A stretch of DNA of 20,818 nucleotides from the IMG/VR virus record IMGVR_UViG_3300049734_000529, positions 1 through 20,818 of that record, one strand, 5' to 3'. This document shows, piece by piece, positions 1 to 8,480 of this stretch; positions within the stretch are counted from its first letter, which is position 1; each line of letters opens with the position of its first letter. Below the pieces are notes generated by a model. The model worked only from the letters and a program-made list of their open reading frames with translations, was not told the origin of the DNA and did not search any database. The translations under genes and the position numbers were made by a program. The DNA comes from a virus.

Positions 1-2046
1 TACCGCACCAACCGCCAGTGCAGGCGCTCCAATAAAAGCCGTAAGATCGGCGGCCGTTACTTTCTGGACCCGGTCATCTGTCGTCAGCCCCAGGAGGGTT
101 TGCGGCGTGCCGGCACCCGTCACCGCACTCTTGAGCCAGACGACGGCGGTTGAAGCAATCTCAAGGTCCTTGCCTGAAATGCGAAGGCGGTTGCTCGCAA
201 AATCAATCCGCGCCGCGGCCGGTGATACACCGTCCCCGAGAAGCAGGGCGCCGCCCGCAAGGATTTTCAGGCCCGGCTCTGCGGTGCTGCCCAGCCCCAT
301 TGACACCATCACCTCGGCGGCGTCACCAGCCACACTGTACCAGGCCTTGGTTCCCGAAAGCGCCTGGTCCGTGTGCAACGTGACCCAATGGGTGTCCAGG
401 GTCGTGAGGTCAAGGGAGAGGGTCCAAGTGCGGTTGTCTGAAAGATCCCATGTGGCCTGCGTCGATACGTTAATCTGGCCAGCGGTGCCGGCGATGGTCA
501 GTTGCCGCGAGGTGGGCACGGCGCCCACGTCCGTACTCGTGATCCCGAGCCAGGCCTTGATGGTGGGCGCTGGCCACCCGACAACCTGCCGATGATTGGC
601 GTTGGGGTCGGTGACAATGTCCTGTGTTCCCAGGAGACCGCCAATTGAACCAGTGCCGCCGACCGGAGCCAGCCGCAGCACCTTTGACCAGACAGAGGCC
701 CAAGGCTTCGTGTCAGAGCCCAGACCCACCGTTGCCGAGGCAATCGAGTTAAGGGGCGCGACGACGCTCGTGATGCCGGCCGTCGTGTCGTCCATCAAAT
801 AACTGTCTACAATCTTCGCCGTGTCGGTATCGAACCGGGCATGGTAGTAGGCCGTCCGCGGCGTGCCTGGCAGGATCGGGTTGGGCCAGTTCGAAATGGC
901 GCTGATGGTGATGGACGTCCACTCAGGCCGGGTCGTCGTCTGGTTGTAGGTGAGAAACTGGTTGATCGCCGAAGGCGGCGGCACCAGCGGGGTCACGGTC
1001 CTCGCTGCATTGGCCCAGAACAACGAGCCCACCGTGTAATCGGCATTCTGGCTGAAGTTGAATTCGAGGCCGTTGAGGACCATGCCCCGGCCTGCGGTGT
1101 AGGCCGATTGCTGGAAGGTCTTTGTCCAGATCTGCTGCTGAACATTGATGTCGATGGCGTTCCCGGTTTCACCCGCCGCGTGCTGGCAGGACCATTGGGT
1201 TGCCCGGTTCGTCGTTCCCGCTTCGATGTAGACAAGAGCGCCCACCGTGAGCTCGCCGGTCTGGTCCGCATCAGATGCCCGGGTGAGGACCGCGGCCGCG
1301 CCGGCTGAACCAGTGGCGGTGACCGTGAACACGCCGTTGTCGATGGCGGTGCCTCCCGTCTGCTGGTCCTTGAGCAGCACTCGATCATTCACGGCAACAG
1401 TAACGCCATCCACCACCAGGGCGCCGTTGGCGCTGGCGGTGATAACGTTGCCGCTCCGGGTTCCGGCAAAGCGCGCCGTGGATGCCACCCGGCACGGCGA
1501 TAGAACCACGAGGCCGGAAAGACCTGCCTGCCAGGTCTTCCGGTTAATGGCATCGTAATCGTTAACGGGATCGGCGACGGCCAGTTGGCCCGTGCCGCCG
1601 TAAACAGGGATAAATCCTGCGGATGGCGCCGAAGTGCCGACGTATTCGAGGACGTGCCGGCCATCGACCAGGTCGGCATTGAGGTTCTGAACCCAGTTGC
1701 GGAGACGACCGGAGGAATCGAAGGCGCAGTTGCTCCCGAGCGCAAAGGGCGCTTTCTCGCCATCACCGGTTCCGGCACCGCGGTTGGGTGGGTTCCACGT
1801 CCAGAGGCCCGAGGCCGTCTCGTTGCGGTTGAGACCCGCAAGAATTGACCAGGTACTTGCCGGCGAGCCCTGACCAGACACGCCGTCATAGAGGAGCCAA
1901 TGGAGCGGGCCGACCGCGGCACCGGAAGCGGCGAAAAGGAATTCACCCAGGACCGGGTCGCCCGGCGGCGTCGAGAGAAGTTGCGCGCCGGACCGTAGGA
2001 GCCGGTTCCGGTGTAGGTGGACGTCGTGGAGAAGGTCTAGGTTCAT
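1..2046 (-). CDS. Phage tail fibre protein, partial (3' end beyond window)
   Basis: An uninterrupted reading frame of 682 codons starts at ATG 2046 and is still open at base 1, so only the N-terminal part is present. The ATG overlaps the stop of the upstream gene (ATGA), and AAGGG lies a few bases upstream as a plausible ribosome site. Residues 122-131 read LNADLVDGRH, the LNADxLDGxH motif common in tail fibres. Residues about 185-287 form a fibre module seen in many phages: CRVAST, then DGVTVAVNDRVLLKDQ, NGVFTVTA, LTRASDAD and VYIEAGTTNRATQW. The rest is Gly/Thr/Ser/Ala-rich beta-type sequence, as expected for a trimeric fibre shaft. By family and by position at the distal end of the tail cluster, it probably binds the host surface. 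The receptor-binding tip is probably in the missing C-terminal part. Tail fibre is well supported; the receptor is unknown. Confidence 0.85.
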   Translation of the reverse strand, partial: MNLDLLHDVHLHRNRLLRSGAQLLSTPPGDPVLGEFLFAASGAAVGPLHWLLYDGVSGQGSPASTWSILAGLNRNETASGLWTWNPPNRGAGTGDGEKAPFALGSNCAFDSSGRLRNWVQNLNADLVDGRHVLEYVGTSAPSAGFIPVYGGTGQLAVADPVNDYDAINRKTWQAGLSGLVVLSPCRVASTARFAGTRSGNVITASANGALVVDGVTVAVNDRVLLKDQQTGGTAIDNGVFTVTATGSAGAAAVLTRASDADQTGELTVGALVYIEAGTTNRATQWSCQHAAGETGNAIDINVQQQIWTKTFQQSAYTAGRGMVLNGLEFNFSQNADYTVGSLFWANAARTVTPLVPPPSAINQFLTYNQTTTRPEWTSITISAISNWPNPILPGTPRTAYYHARFDTDTAKIVDSYLMDDTTAGITSVVAPLNSIASATVGLGSDTKPWASVWSKVLRLAPVGGTGSIGGLLGTQDIVTDPNANHRQVVGWPAPTIKAWLGITSTDVGAVPTSRQLTIAGTAGQINVSTQATWDLSDNRTWTLSLDLTTLDTHWVTLHTDQALSGTKAWYSVAGDAAEVMVSMGLGSTAEPGLKILAGGALLLGDGVSPAAARIDFASNRLRISGKDLEIASTAVVWLKSAVTGAGTPQTLLGLTTDDRVQKVTAADLTAFIGAPALAVGAV

Positions 2047-2429
2047 GGCGACCCTTCGGAGGATTTCGGGATGTCCGCAAAGATCGGACCCACCAGGATA
2101 ACGAGCGCATCGAACTGTTCCGGCTTCTGACAGGACAACTCCTTGACCGCTTCAAGCTTGATCGGTTCCGGCAGGGACACTTCGAACTCGTCACCGTTGA
2201 CCTGGGCACGAACCCGGGTCTCCGCGGCGATCCACGCCTTCTCGGTTTTCTCCTCACCCTTGGCGAATTCGGCGCGGACGTTCTCAATGTAAGGGTCGAT
2301 AAACTCGTTGAGGCGCTTGCGGGCCACGGCCCAGCGGACCTGGTCGGCCGGCGAAAGTCGGAGGCCCGCGCCCTCGATGGCCTTCATGGAGTTGCCAATC
2401 TGAAGAATCTCGGTCAGGTGAATTTTCAT
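2043..2429 (-). CDS. Small hypothetical phage protein, DUF1617-like in appearance
   Basis: This encodes 128 residues from an ATG overlapping the previous stop (ATGA), and its own stop overlaps the fibre start. The protein is soluble, charged and mostly helical in appearance. It begins MKIHLTEIL, has a charged helix near residues 35-60 (AVARKRLNEF, YIENVRAEF) and a later EVSLPEPIKLEAVKEL segment. The order of N-terminal KI.L.EI, long helix and a later LPEPI strand recalls small siphophage proteins of the DUF1617 type, but this comes from memory of the pattern and was not searched. No catalytic motif, signal peptide or membrane segment is visible. Lying between tip genes and a fibre gene, it could be a small structural or assembly factor. 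Function unknown. Confidence 0.7.
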   Translation of the reverse strand: MKIHLTEILQIGNSMKAIEGAGLRLSPADQVRWAVARKRLNEFIDPYIENVRAEFAKGEEKTEKAWIAAETRVRAQVNGDEFEVSLPEPIKLEAVKELSCQKPEQFDALVILVGPIFADIPKSSEGSP

Positions 2430-2953
2430 CGGATCGTGTCGGCGTAGACGAAGGTAGGGAGGGTGACGGTACTCGAGATAAAGACGAAGTATTCACCACC
2501 CACCCGGCGCACCGGCGCCAGGACGTGCCATTCCTCGGCGCCGTTGCTGAAGGTGATGGTGACGGACTTCGGGGTGTCCCCTTCAAAGCGGGCCATCCAC
2601 CCTTCGCTCGTGAGGATGAAGGTCAGGGTCTTGCGTTCAATACTCGGAAGGATGACCGGCTCGCAGAAATCGCGGATCGCCTCGAGGCTCGTCTGGCGCG
2701 TGCCCCGCTCGAGGTGATCGAGGAGAAACATGTCCTCGGGGTACAACGCCGAGGCAATGGGCTGGTCAATGACCCGCTCGCCTTCGCAGATTGGTTCCGT
2801 CTCGAACGGTTCAACGATGCGGGTCGGCGGTGGAATGGGGTTTTCGAGACGAACAAACTCGGAGCGCAGCCGTCGAGACGGGGTCAGCGTGAAATTTCCT
2901 GTGCGCGTCAGGCTCGGAAGCTTCGGCGGGGTCGGTGCAAGAGGTTCGCTCAT
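2426..2953 (-). CDS. Hypothetical protein of the distal tail cluster
   Basis: This encodes 175 residues. The frame is open further upstream, but the ATG at 2953 overlaps the lipoprotein stop in an ATGA unit, as at other junctions here, so I chose that start. The first 50 or so residues are proline-rich (PLAPTPPKLPSL, ENPIPPPTRIVEPF). The middle is charged and helical, with acidic and aromatic residues (ALYPEDMFLLDHLERG). The last 60 residues look like alternating beta-strands (TLTFILTSEGWMARF, SVTITFSNGAEEWHVLAPV, EYFVFISSTVTLPTFVY). A disordered N-terminus with a beta C-terminal domain would fit a small tail-tip or fibre-attachment protein, but that is inferred from layout alone. No family is recognised. 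Confidence 0.65.
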   Translation of the reverse strand: MSEPLAPTPPKLPSLTRTGNFTLTPSRRLRSEFVRLENPIPPPTRIVEPFETEPICEGERVIDQPIASALYPEDMFLLDHLERGTRQTSLEAIRDFCEPVILPSIERKTLTFILTSEGWMARFEGDTPKSVTITFSNGAEEWHVLAPVRRVGGEYFVFISSTVTLPTFVYADTIR

Positions 2954-3096
2954 GGCTGTAATTGGACCTGGCCGACCCGGTTTGAACCATCCTGGTTCAC
3001 AACGTCGCTCCGGTGATAGGTGGCGTTGCGCCCAACAAAAACACAGCCGGCCAGGGCGCCAAGCAGCACCAGAATGAGTAGGCACTTTTTCATCAT
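2950..3096 (-). CDS. Small lipoprotein with lipobox
   Basis: This encodes 48 residues. The chosen start is ATG 3096, which overlaps the stop of the 1107-residue gene (ATGA) and gives a proper signal peptide. The longer frame upstream would place charged sequence in front of it. The signal runs MMKK, then a hydrophobic core CLLILVLLGALAG, then the lipobox LAGC with the lipidated Cys at residue 18. The residue after Cys is Val, not Asp, so in a proteobacterial-type host it would be sorted to the outer membrane. The mature peptide is only 31 residues and polar, without the proline richness of Rz1. Possible roles are an outer spanin, a superinfection-exclusion or receptor-masking lipoprotein like T5 Llp, or an unrelated small lipoprotein. 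The lipoprotein call is strong; the role is unknown. Confidence 0.75.
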   Translation of the reverse strand: MMKKCLLILVLLGALAGCVFVGRNATYHRSDVVNQDGSNRVGQVQLQP

Positions 3097-6000
3097 CCTG
3101 GTTTCACCCCGGCCGGCCAAAGCATCACGACGAACCCGCCGTTGCCATCCCACCCGGTCCCGCCCAAGAGGGAATAAAGTGCGCTCGGGTCGGCCGTTGT
3201 TCCCAAAGACGCAATATCCGCCCATGTGCCATTAAGAGGTTTCGCGGAATGCGCTTCAATATCGGTTGCGCCCCACTGACAGGCTGGCGTTGGGAAAATC
3301 CCGAGGCGGTGTGCGGGCAGGGTCCAGCCTGGAGGCGCTCCGGTCGTGTCGGCACGGAACAGGTGAAGCCGCGGCGCCTCCCAATATGCGCTCCCGTTCT
3401 GCCACCAATTTTCCGTAAGCCAATCGGAGTTTTGATGCGTCGAGTTGTCGCCGAATTGAGAGAAAGTCGTGCGCACCCGACGGTCAAAGGGCAGGGTGTC
3501 TGTTTGAACGTCGTTGGTGCGGGCAACGCCCTGGTCAAGTTGCCCGAGCCATTCCGAGGCCTCATCAACAAAAACGGGTTCAGGCATAGGCCGCCATGCG
3601 GCAACCCTGAAAACTCCGCTTGGCGCAAACCAACTCGTGACGCCGGCAATCATAATAAAATCCGGCGTGGAGGATGAGTCGGGCACCATCGCAATCTGAG
3701 TGCGGTTGCCGAGCCCACCCCAGCCAATCAAATTTGCTGTCCGCAACGGAGGCCGGACCTTGATGAACTTATGACCGCGGGCCAGGCGAAAGAACCGGAA
3801 TGGAATCCCGAGGCTAGCGGCCTTGACCTGAACATCGCCGATTGTCACCCAGCGGAAATCCGGCAGGACAGCCTCGGCGTTGTTGATGCCCCACCAGCGA
3901 AGGGCCGGGTTGCCCGACACCAGGTTTCCCTGGAACCAGGGCGGCGGCATGCTTGAAACCTCGGGAATCACAACGGCAATGTTGCTCTGAGAAAGTTCCC
4001 GGTCCGGCCGCCAGTAAAGGCAGAGGTCATTCAGGAGGTTATGCGAGAGGAAGGCCGTGTAGACGACAGGCGCCGCAACGGTGCCGGTTGTAGACTCAAC
4101 TGCCGTGTCCTCCCAACTGACGATTTCCGGGTAACGGGTGGCGAAGGTCCGAACGGTTATCCCAAGGTCCGCGGCGCGGTCGTTGGTTTCGCTGCCGAGC
4201 TCGGCGGTTGCGCAGTAGTCCCCGGGGAAAAGCGGACCGTCTTCGATTCCCACCGATGCAGGGCGGAACGGCGTCCCGTACCATTGGGCATCAAAGAAAC
4301 TAAAAGGCACAACTTCCGAAATGGCGTTCAGCCGGGCGGCAAGAATATTGAAATGTTCGGACATGAGCCCGACGCCGAGGTTGGGAACCTTTTCCCCGGC
4401 CGGCCTGGTGCCGGCGTAAATTTCGGTGCGGTGCGCAGCCCACCATGCAGGGTCAAGAGCCTTCACTTTGAGAAGGTCCAGCATGTCCTCGGAGATGTAG
4501 AGCGGGACGCCGAAGGTCGGACGGGTCGGTATCGGCGGGCTCTCGAATCGTGCAATGCCGGACAGGGGCGCCTGCGTTGTGGGTTTTGCCGCCCAATCCG
4601 CGCCGGTTGGTTGGCCTCGGGCGGCAAGGATCATCGGTTGAAAGACGATGTCATCCACAGCCGCCTCCCACTTGCGGCGCCGACGCTCTGGCAGGAACCA
4701 GACGCCGCCAATGGGAGGCACAACCTGAACCTCTCCTATCTGGAACCAATGCGCCTTGGTTTCCTCCACGCTCACCGAATGACTGGCCCAAAGATCGGCC
4801 AGGGAGGAACCCGGTGAACCGTTGCCGGTCCTCGTCTGGAAATCGACCGCAAGAAGCTTTGCCAGGCGCCGGCCGTCCCACCTGGTTTCGTCCAGGGGAA
4901 AGGCAGACCAGGTGTTTTCAACCGGCCCGTAAGCGTCCACGTCAGCAATGGCGGTGTCGCCGAAGGCCTGCCAGAATTCCCCGCCCGGCGTGCTGCCTTC
5001 GGGCCCGAGGAAAACGTGGTCCTGATTAACTGTGGTCCCGCGGCCGTAAGCCGTCTCCTCTACCGTTGAACTGGCGACCCGGTATAGGACCGGCTTCGGC
5101 AACACAACGCCGTCATCAACCGAAGTCCCGCCTGGTGGCACGTAAATAGGCCCGGCCCGCAGGGAACACGACAAGCAAATGACATCGGTGAAATCGGGGA
5201 CCGGTGTCTTCATGTCCTCAAGGAGAAGGTCGTTGCTGCGAACGGTCAGCTTGAGGCCAGAAAGAGGGTCGCCGCCCGCTTCCTGCATGGCGTCCAGGTC
5301 GAGATTGACGGCCGTGTTCGTAAAGACCCCGTCCTTGCTCCGGCAGATGATTGCCTCCCCGCCGTGATGCCGGAGCCGCCACACTGGCGTCTCGGGATTC
5401 TCGGCGTCTCCGAGCGGAGGACAGGAAGGCGGCGCCGGCATCATCTCGGAACGCTTCAGCCAGATGCCGGTTCGCTGGTCATAGGCGTCTGAGAGCCCGC
5501 CACCCGGCAGGGAATCCCTCATTTCCCAAGGCGTGCCGGTCGGGGTGAAACATTCAAGGGCCCAAAAGACCGCGGCGAAGCTGGCGACATTGTTTGCCGC
5601 GTCGGCGTCGGCGAGGATTTGCCAGGGGTTTGCCTCGGGATTAGCGCGGACCTTGTCATTCCAGGGCATCGTGTTTCCGAACCTGGCAATGTCAGAGCCT
5701 CGCGCTCGGAATAGAAGAAAGCCCTGCCGCTCCCATGTCGGCCCGGTCGGATTCCGTCGGTACGCGAGGCAATCCCAAGGGTTCAGGTTGAAGGCCTGTC
5801 CTGTCTCCTCAAAAGTAACGACAAGCGGCGTCGGGTTCGGGTCCAGATTGTGAAACCGGACGCACTGGAATTTGTTCCACGCCGTAGGCCAGGTGAAGAC
5901 TCGGGCGGTCTGCCCCTCAAAGACAACGTCAGCAACGGCAAGATCGTGGACGTGTTCAAAGTACCAGATTGCTCCGGTGCTCCCACCCGTGCTAAGGAAA

Positions 6001-6416
6001 GTCCGAATCCAGTAATCTTCGGGGCTCCCTTGCGGATTCGTCACGGACCGTTTCTGCGCTTTCAGGGATTTATCAAAAGCATAGGTCGCAACCGCCCCGC
6101 TTAATGTAACCTGCTTGAGCGCGTGGTCGTAAATCTCGCTCTCTGCCCCTTCCCAAAGCGCGGAGGTTGCGGCCAGGGTGTCGAATGTCGCCTGGTTGTG
6201 GGACACTTCACCGGGAAGAATCTTGCGGTTTGCCTGCGTCCCAAAAAGGAACATGAGCCCGGCCAGGCGCGACGCGCGCCACGTTGCAAGGTTCAGAAAA
6301 AGGAGCGGGGACCGACCTTGAAAAAGCGCGGTCAGGGCGGAATCAAATGAATCCGCGACAGCGTTCATGTCCGCCGCCGTGATAGCAGAACCCGGGTTGA
6401 CATAGGCTATAGCCAC
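3093..6416 (-). CDS. Very large tail/tip structural protein of unknown family (1107 aa)
   Basis: The start is a GTG at 6416 that overlaps the end of the 68-residue gene by 10 bases; AAGGGTGA lies just upstream and resembles a ribosome site. The N-terminus, AIAYVNPGSAITAADMNAVADSF, is of a kind often seen in phage tail and fibre proteins. The rest is a long soluble sequence rich in Trp, Pro and Gly, with many beta-type stretches and no clear membrane segment, coiled coil or tandem repeat. I recognise no lambda gpJ, fibronectin, lysozyme, peptidase or pectate-lyase motif. It is the largest complete gene, lies downstream of the tape-measure candidate and just before a lipoprotein and the fibre, which is where lambda-like phages encode the tip or host-specificity protein. 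The call of a distal tail virion protein rests on position and size. Confidence 0.75.
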   Translation of the reverse strand: MAIAYVNPGSAITAADMNAVADSFDSALTALFQGRSPLLFLNLATWRASRLAGLMFLFGTQANRKILPGEVSHNQATFDTLAATSALWEGAESEIYDHALKQVTLSGAVATYAFDKSLKAQKRSVTNPQGSPEDYWIRTFLSTGGSTGAIWYFEHVHDLAVADVVFEGQTARVFTWPTAWNKFQCVRFHNLDPNPTPLVVTFEETGQAFNLNPWDCLAYRRNPTGPTWERQGFLLFRARGSDIARFGNTMPWNDKVRANPEANPWQILADADAANNVASFAAVFWALECFTPTGTPWEMRDSLPGGGLSDAYDQRTGIWLKRSEMMPAPPSCPPLGDAENPETPVWRLRHHGGEAIICRSKDGVFTNTAVNLDLDAMQEAGGDPLSGLKLTVRSNDLLLEDMKTPVPDFTDVICLSCSLRAGPIYVPPGGTSVDDGVVLPKPVLYRVASSTVEETAYGRGTTVNQDHVFLGPEGSTPGGEFWQAFGDTAIADVDAYGPVENTWSAFPLDETRWDGRRLAKLLAVDFQTRTGNGSPGSSLADLWASHSVSVEETKAHWFQIGEVQVVPPIGGVWFLPERRRRKWEAAVDDIVFQPMILAARGQPTGADWAAKPTTQAPLSGIARFESPPIPTRPTFGVPLYISEDMLDLLKVKALDPAWWAAHRTEIYAGTRPAGEKVPNLGVGLMSEHFNILAARLNAISEVVPFSFFDAQWYGTPFRPASVGIEDGPLFPGDYCATAELGSETNDRAADLGITVRTFATRYPEIVSWEDTAVESTTGTVAAPVVYTAFLSHNLLNDLCLYWRPDRELSQSNIAVVIPEVSSMPPPWFQGNLVSGNPALRWWGINNAEAVLPDFRWVTIGDVQVKAASLGIPFRFFRLARGHKFIKVRPPLRTANLIGWGGLGNRTQIAMVPDSSSTPDFIMIAGVTSWFAPSGVFRVAAWRPMPEPVFVDEASEWLGQLDQGVARTNDVQTDTLPFDRRVRTTFSQFGDNSTHQNSDWLTENWWQNGSAYWEAPRLHLFRADTTGAPPGWTLPAHRLGIFPTPACQWGATDIEAHSAKPLNGTWADIASLGTTADPSALYSLLGGTGWDGNGGFVVMLWPAGVKPG

Positions 6417-6613
6417 GTTGACTCACCCTTGCGGCCGGAGGCTTCCGCGGTGGGCCGTGCCTCGAATTGCATGCCCGTTCCCCAATGCGCCACCCGCATC
6501 CGGTTCGACTGCGACGGCGTGATTGAACGCACGTAATCAATCAACAGATTGATGCGCCGATACAGGGCCGCGTTGCGGCCGGTTTCCGGCAGGCGTTGGG
6601 GGAGTTGAATCAT
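6407..6613 (-). CDS. Small hypothetical tail-cluster protein (68 aa)
   Basis: This encodes 68 residues from an ATG that overlaps the previous TGA stop (ATGA). It ends in TAG ten bases inside the next gene. The N-terminal half is helical and basic (QRLPETGRNAALYRRINLLIDYV). The C-terminal half is polar and lacks hydrophobic segments. The LLIDYVR stretch resembles the C-terminal YELIDYVP of the preceding protein, and the two share a 13-base DNA word. Tight coupling on both sides supports it as a real gene. No family is recognised; a small tail accessory or adaptor is only a guess. Confidence 0.55.
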   Translation of the reverse strand: MIQLPQRLPETGRNAALYRRINLLIDYVRSITPSQSNRMRVAHWGTGMQFEARPTAEASGRKGESTWL

Positions 6614-6627
6614 GGCACGTAATCAAT
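6529..6627. repeat. 13-base direct repeat, two copies
   Basis: The word gcacgtaatcaat occurs at 6529-6541 and again at 6615-6627. On the minus strand it encodes the IDYV part of LIDYVP at the end of one gene and of LLIDYVR inside the next. It may reflect a small duplication or a shared peptide motif, or chance. Confidence 0.4.
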
Positions 6628-7554
6628 TAGCTCGTACATTTCGAGGGTCCACGCCGCAAAAACCCAATCAATCAACTCCTCAACTCGACCGGTGCGAGGA
6701 AGCTGTTGAGTATCCTGCCGCCGAATCTTCCAGGCCCATTGCGTGTAGGGGGCGTTGTTGGTCGGATTGAGCGGCAGGCGTTGTCCGATTTCCCCGGGCC
6801 CATTGGGTATGTTGAAATAGTAAATGAGGGCGCTTCGCGTGTAGATGTATTCGACCCCATCGGCGACATGCTGCGCCGCATAGTTGGGTGAACAGGTGCG
6901 GCGCCGGCTCAACGTAATCTGCCTGACGGGCCAGCGGGTCGTGCCCATCGTCATCATCCAATAGTAACGGACCAGGTTGTTAACCCTCGCGTTGGCATTG
7001 GCATCACCATAATTGAAATCTGCGGCAGCCGTCGGGTTGACGGTCGTGGTCCCTGGAAGGTAAAGTCCGGTCTTCTCTAATGGTGTCGGCCCCTTTCCTT
7101 CCGTGACGGTGGCACTTCCCGAAGCCTCAACATCAACCGTTGCATACCCGTTGTAGAGGTCACGGAGCCGCGTTTCACAGAAGCGCCGGAACTTCGCAAC
7201 GCAGTCTTCGTGCTGCCGAATCTGCGTCGTTTGATTGAGGAGCGTGCCGGCCTGGATCTTCGGATTGCCCCAGACATCCACCGTCTCGTATTCGGTGGAC
7301 ATCTCGTAGGAATCCACGGGCACCTCAGTAACCCCGCCTGATTCCGGTGTGACCGTTTGCAGGGTGACGTAGTGCTGGCCGTCTCGGACCGTACGCGTAA
7401 TCCGCACCGATGGGTCAATTGTCTCAAGAAACGCGTCAACGGCCGCCTCGGTTCCAACCCATTCTTCGGCAAAGGTCCAACCCAGGGTCGGGTCAAAGTT
7501 AGACTGACCCGAGAGCTTGCAGAGGTCGCTACCATTCCAGGCTAGTGAAGGCAT
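6610..7554 (-). CDS. Hypothetical tail structural protein (314 aa)
   Basis: The ATG at 7554 follows the TAA of the tape-measure candidate after five bases, so the two are probably co-translated. The protein is soluble. Residues 1-100 look like beta-strands (MPSLAWNGSDL, VRITRTVRDGQHYVTLQTVTP, PVDSYEMSTEYETVDVWGNPK). A charged helical section follows (TTQIRQHEDCVAKFRRFCETRLRD is one helix-like region), then mixed strands, and a C-terminal acidic-aromatic helix ending YELIDYVP. Its place directly after the tape measure is where siphophages encode distal-tail or minor tail proteins. I recognise no specific distal-tail (Dit), gpM or gpL motif, so this is inferred from position. No signal peptide, membrane span or catalytic motif is evident. 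Confidence 0.65.
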   Translation of the reverse strand: MPSLAWNGSDLCKLSGQSNFDPTLGWTFAEEWVGTEAAVDAFLETIDPSVRITRTVRDGQHYVTLQTVTPESGGVTEVPVDSYEMSTEYETVDVWGNPKIQAGTLLNQTTQIRQHEDCVAKFRRFCETRLRDLYNGYATVDVEASGSATVTEGKGPTPLEKTGLYLPGTTTVNPTAAADFNYGDANANARVNNLVRYYWMMTMGTTRWPVRQITLSRRRTCSPNYAAQHVADGVEYIYTRSALIYYFNIPNGPGEIGQRLPLNPTNNAPYTQWAWKIRRQDTQQLPRTGRVEELIDWVFAAWTLEMYELIDYVP

Positions 7555-7559
7555 AAGAC

Positions 7560-8480
7560 TTACTCAAGTACCGCTTCCGCTGCCTGCATGCGGTGGAGTG
7601 CGGCAGTCTCCTTGGTATGTTCCTCAATCAGTTTTAAGAATTCGGTCTGCGTCTTGGCTTCGGTGCGTGCGAGAATTCCGGCAGCGGAAGTGAATCCACC
7701 GATGCCCGAGAGTGAGCCCTGGTCGGGGCGGCCTAATGAAAAGGCATTCGTGCGGCGTTGTTCGCGAATACCTATGAGCTCTTGAAATCCCGCGGCGTTA
7801 CCTGGCCCGAAGACAGGGCCCCGCATCATATCAATCCACCTTTGATAATTGAGAAGCATCCAGTCCTGTTCTCCTTCTTCATTACCGGGCCCAAGCTTGG
7901 GGCTCCCGGCAATCCCCATCGCACGCTTTGCCGCGTCCTCACGGGCCCGAATCCCCGCCCCGAAAGCCCTGATTGCATTCAGGGACACATTGCCCCATGT
8001 GCTCAACCCAAGGAGACGACTGAACAAATCACCGCCAAGTGTTTTTGCTCCCTGCCAACCGCGGCCGACATCTCCCCATGTCCCGCTCGGACCAATCGGC
8101 CGCAAGGTCTTGATGGTGTCCCTGAATTCCTTGGCAACCGAAGTGTTGCTTTTCCACAAGGCCACCATGTCCTCAAGGGACGCATTGATTTGCTGGGACA
8201 CCGTCTCAAGCCGGGTGAGGTCATCAAGCGGGATGTCCATTGCCGCGGGCATTCCCGCCGCGTCCTGCGTTGCCGAGGCAAGCTGACTCGCCGCCCCGGC
8301 CGCCGCCGCGGACACCTCGGAAAACCATCGCTTCGGAGACATGGCGCCGAAAAAGGCGTTCCTCATGTCGCCGGCAACCTTCTTGCCGAATTGCTGGCTC
8401 AAGCTGGCGGACTGAGCCAGGCCAGCCTTGAACCCGGCAATATCAAGCCCGAGCTGTGCCCATAGGCTCGCGATGGCCAT
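7560..8480 (-). CDS. Short tape-measure-like tail protein
   Basis: This encodes 306 residues from ATG 8480, overlapping the end of the preceding gene by 38 bases. The N-terminus SLWAQLGLDIAGFKAGLAQS matches the pattern common at the start of tape-measure proteins (short strand, LGLD, then xGFxxGL). Next come Ala-rich helical stretches (SAAAAGAASQLASATQ), a helical LTRLETVSQQINASLEDMV region, Gly-rich linkers, and a C-terminal helix LKLIEEHTKETAALHRM. The gene sits directly after a chaperone candidate, as expected. The oddity is its size: tape measures are usually 600 residues or more, and this one has no lysozyme or peptidase domain and no long hydrophobic region. It may be a genuine short tape measure for a short tail, or a related minor tail protein. 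Confidence 0.65.
   Translation of the reverse strand: MAIASLWAQLGLDIAGFKAGLAQSASLSQQFGKKVAGDMRNAFFGAMSPKRWFSEVSAAAAGAASQLASATQDAAGMPAAMDIPLDDLTRLETVSQQINASLEDMVALWKSNTSVAKEFRDTIKTLRPIGPSGTWGDVGRGWQGAKTLGGDLFSRLLGLSTWGNVSLNAIRAFGAGIRAREDAAKRAMGIAGSPKLGPGNEEGEQDWMLLNYQRWIDMMRGPVFGPGNAAGFQELIGIREQRRTNAFSLGRPDQGSLSGIGGFTSAAGILARTEAKTQTEFLKLIEEHTKETAALHRMQAAEAVLE

Noticed and set aside
1389-1946. Minus-strand frame of 185 codons within the left 2 kb
   Set aside because: It is a shadow frame (Arg/Pro/Ser-rich) of the open fibre frame, which carries recognised fibre motifs.
1845-2447. Plus-strand open frame of 200 codons
   Set aside because: It crosses the fibre and DUF1617-like genes in antisense and has no recognisable features.
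4041-4817. Plus-strand open frame of 258 codons
   Set aside because: It lies antisense to the 1107-residue gene, which is continuous and tightly coupled to its neighbours; high GC lengthens antisense frames.
7758-8465. Plus-strand open frame of 235 codons
   Set aside because: Antisense to the tape-measure-like gene, with composition of a shadow frame (Pro/Arg/His-rich) and no family pattern.
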